The notes under the pieces are model-generated. The model did not search any database. It had not been told where the DNA came from and worked only from the letters and a program-made list of their open reading frames with translations. The position numbers and the translations under genes were made by a program. Shown here piece after piece: positions 62,744 to 64,000 of a stretch of 64,000 bases of DNA (position 1 is its first letter; each line of letters opens with the position of its first letter). The stretch is from Maribacter algicola (GTDB taxonomy: Bacteria > Bacteroidota > Bacteroidia > Flavobacteriales > Flavobacteriaceae), in assembly GCF_003933245.1 (NCBI RefSeq), contig NZ_QUSX01000001.1, positions 930,001 to 994,000 of the forward strand, in the 5' to 3' direction.

Positions 62744-63268
62744 TTATTTTAACCGAAACTCTTCCAGATGCTCCTTGAGAATATCAAAGGCGGCATAAAT
62801 GCGATGTCCCACCACTTTTCTGGTCACTCCTATGGAATCCGCGATCTCTTGATGGGTCTTCCCTTCTATTTGGTTCAGTACGAATGCCTCCCGTTGTTCC
62901 GGCTTTAAACTGGAAAGCACCTTTTCATAGCGTTCCATAAACTGTTCCTTGCGCATTAAAAACTCGGGCGTTTCATTTGTATAGTCCTTAGGAGATACCT
63001 TCTTATAGTTAAGTACGACTTTTTGATGCTTGATCTCGTTGAGCATCATATTATTGGATACCGTGTATAAAAAGGATTTTGCGGTCTGCACCGTTACCTT
63101 GGAGCAATTCTCCCACATCTTTATGAAAGCTTCCTGAACCTTATCGCCCGGGTTTAGGTTTGCCCCGTATTTATAGTAAAGGATGTCGTTCAGTCCGGGA
63201 GCATACTTTTCATACAAACTGGAAAACAGTGTTTTATCGCAAACATTGGAATGTAATTCTTTGGTCAA
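62744..63268 (-). CDS. ECF (FecI-like) RNA polymerase sigma factor
   Basis: 174 residues. Region 2 (LNDILYYKYGANLNPGDKVQEAFIKMWENCSK and SFLYTVSNNMMLNEIKHQKV) and region 4 helix-turn-helix (QREAFVLNQIEGKTHQEIADSIGVTRKVVGHRIYAAFDIL). The start is a TTG at 63268 because an in-frame TGA lies just upstream and the nearby ATG is out of frame. Cytoplasmic; held at the membrane by FecR until the receptor is occupied. It heads the sigma-fecR-receptor set. Confidence 0.9.
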   Translation of the reverse strand: MTKELHSNVCDKTLFSSLYEKYAPGLNDILYYKYGANLNPGDKVQEAFIKMWENCSKVTVQTAKSFLYTVSNNMMLNEIKHQKVVLNYKKVSPKDYTNETPEFLMRKEQFMERYEKVLSSLKPEQREAFVLNQIEGKTHQEIADSIGVTRKVVGHRIYAAFDILKEHLEEFRLK

Positions 63269-63324
63269 TGGTCATGGTTATTTTGTAGCGATTAAAGATA
63301 GAGAAAAAAAAATTTCACTTTTTT

Positions 63325-63355
63325 ATGGGACATTGGCAAAGATGTTTGTTTTAGT
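63325..63355 (+). promoter_or_regulatory. Bipartite motif upstream of the divergent lipoprotein (ECF promoter candidate)
   Basis: ATGGGACATT (63325-63334), 11 bp, TTGTTTTAGT (63346-63355), the twin of 62710-62740. A further ATGGGACAT occurs at 63361-63369. It lies ~50 bp upstream of the lipoprotein ATG, a sensible promoter distance. Confidence 0.5.
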
Positions 63356-63404
63356 ATTAAATGGGACATGATATCCTTTTTATACGATTAAAAACAGCAT
63401 TGTA

Positions 63405-64000
63405 ATGAAAACCCGAAATCTAATCTCCTTAATTACCCTTTTAGGACTTTTAACCTTCAGTTCGTGCAGGACCGAAGATGATTTGTCCATAGACCCTCCT
63501 TCTCAAGAGTTCATTGGATCAAATACCAATATTGCAGATTTGCTTAACAGCACTTCCCTTAATGATGGATCTTCTGATAATATTATAGACAATGCAAGCT
63601 GTTTTAGTCTGGTATTGCCGGTAACCGTAAGCGCCAATGGACAGCAAGTAGTCGTTTCAAGCCAAAGTGATTTCCAGACCATCGAAAACATATTTGATAG
63701 TAGTCTTGATGATACCGATGTTCTAGAAATCCAATATCCAATTAGCTTAATGGCATCCAATTTTGAGACCACAGTGGTGAACTCCCTATCTGAGCTTCTT
63801 TCCTTGACTTCAGTATGTCCAGAAGAAAACGCCATTGACGATGATATAGAATGTATCGATTTTGTGTATCCCATAAGAGCTTCGGCCTTTAACGAGAACA
63901 GTGAACTCGTTGAGACCTTTAATTTTGACAATGACAAGGATCTATTTGACTTCATCAAGGATATTGACGAATACTCCGCGGCAACCCTTCTATTTCCTAT
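63405..64000 (+). CDS. Lipoprotein with tandem Cys-containing domains, partial (runs off the right edge)
   Basis: ATG at 63405; open to the end of the window with at least 198 residues. Signal MKTRNLISLITLLGLLTFSSC (lipobox SSC, lipidated Cys21). After a linker come two similar units: one starting around CFSLVLPVTVSANGQQVVV with a following FQTIENIFD, and one around CIDFVYPIRASAFNENSEL with FDFIKDID, suggesting a tandem ~80-residue domain. I do not recognise the family. It is divergent from the ECF sigma gene, with a motif shared with fecR, so it probably belongs to that regulon as a surface partner of the TonB receptor. Confidence 0.75.
   Translation, partial: MKTRNLISLITLLGLLTFSSCRTEDDLSIDPPSQEFIGSNTNIADLLNSTSLNDGSSDNIIDNASCFSLVLPVTVSANGQQVVVSSQSDFQTIENIFDSSLDDTDVLEIQYPISLMASNFETTVVNSLSELLSLTSVCPEENAIDDDIECIDFVYPIRASAFNENSELVETFNFDNDKDLFDFIKDIDEYSAATLLFP

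Noticed and set aside
1..64000. CRISPR arrays, prophage, transposase genes
   Set aside because: No regularly spaced direct repeats, no phage structural or integrase-like proteins and no transposase were seen on either strand.

Overview
The window looks like chromosome from a marine member of the Flavobacteriaceae (Bacteroidota). The signs are a SusC/SusD pair, an ECF sigma/FecR/TonB-receptor set, many lipoproteins with short lipoboxes, DUF4421-type and other secreted proteins typical of the family, a TAnnTTTG-like -7 box, moderate to low GC, and several TTG/GTG starts. One tRNA (Arg, CCT) is present. I see no rRNA, CRISPR array, transposase or prophage.

Layout. 0-8.4 kb holds housekeeping and small accessory genes: a lipoprotein, L-threonine 3-dehydrogenase, an SDR/AraC pair, a secreted barrel-like protein with a small membrane partner, a cation efflux protein, a DUF4421 protein, an FMN-binding protein and an ASCH-domain lipoprotein. 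8.45-10.35 kb is an accessory patch: an AT-rich orphan gene bracketed by inverted repeats and a long imperfect palindrome, two copies of a composite palindromic repeat, and an unannotated 58-residue ORF with its own terminator. 10.7-13.9 kb holds an amidohydrolase lipoprotein and a TrkH/KtrB-type K+ transporter.

13.9-20.6 kb is an arginine/agmatine cluster, all on the minus strand: arginine decarboxylase, agmatinase-like ureohydrolase, a deoxyhypusine-synthase-like protein that lacks the usual catalytic lysine, and a small acidic protein. After a strong terminator come a GNAT-nitrilase fusion and a retropepsin-like/RimK ATP-grasp fusion. Together they suggest polyamine synthesis linked to an amide ligase/amidase/acyltransferase set with no known product.

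22-26.2 kb is a small sugar-acid-like module (SDR, SMP-30 lactonase, RidA-like lipoprotein, MFS permease). It is followed by both methylmalonyl-CoA mutase subunits, a LytS/LytT two-component pair and a small secreted repeat protein.

32.4-59.2 kb is a hexuronate utilisation locus. The minus strand carries lacI, thuA-like, uxaC, kdgK, kdgA, uxaB, uxaA and an aldehyde dehydrogenase. The plus strand carries susC, susD, a DUF6807 lipoprotein, two exported Gfo/Idh-like proteins, uxuB (SDR type), uxuA, a DctPQM TRAP transporter and a large haem-binding lipoprotein. Every enzyme from glucuronate and galacturonate to pyruvate plus glyceraldehyde-3-phosphate is present. No classical glycoside hydrolase or polysaccharide lyase is visible, and the periplasmic set (ThuA-like, DUF6807, Gfo/Idh, cytochrome-type protein) fits a redox-based route of glycoside cleavage. 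A LacI-type operator sits just downstream of a -7 box before susC.

59.3-64 kb is an ECF sigma, FecR, TonB-receptor cassette with a divergent lipoprotein that runs off the right edge. A shared bipartite motif upstream of fecR and of the lipoprotein suggests both are targets of this sigma factor.
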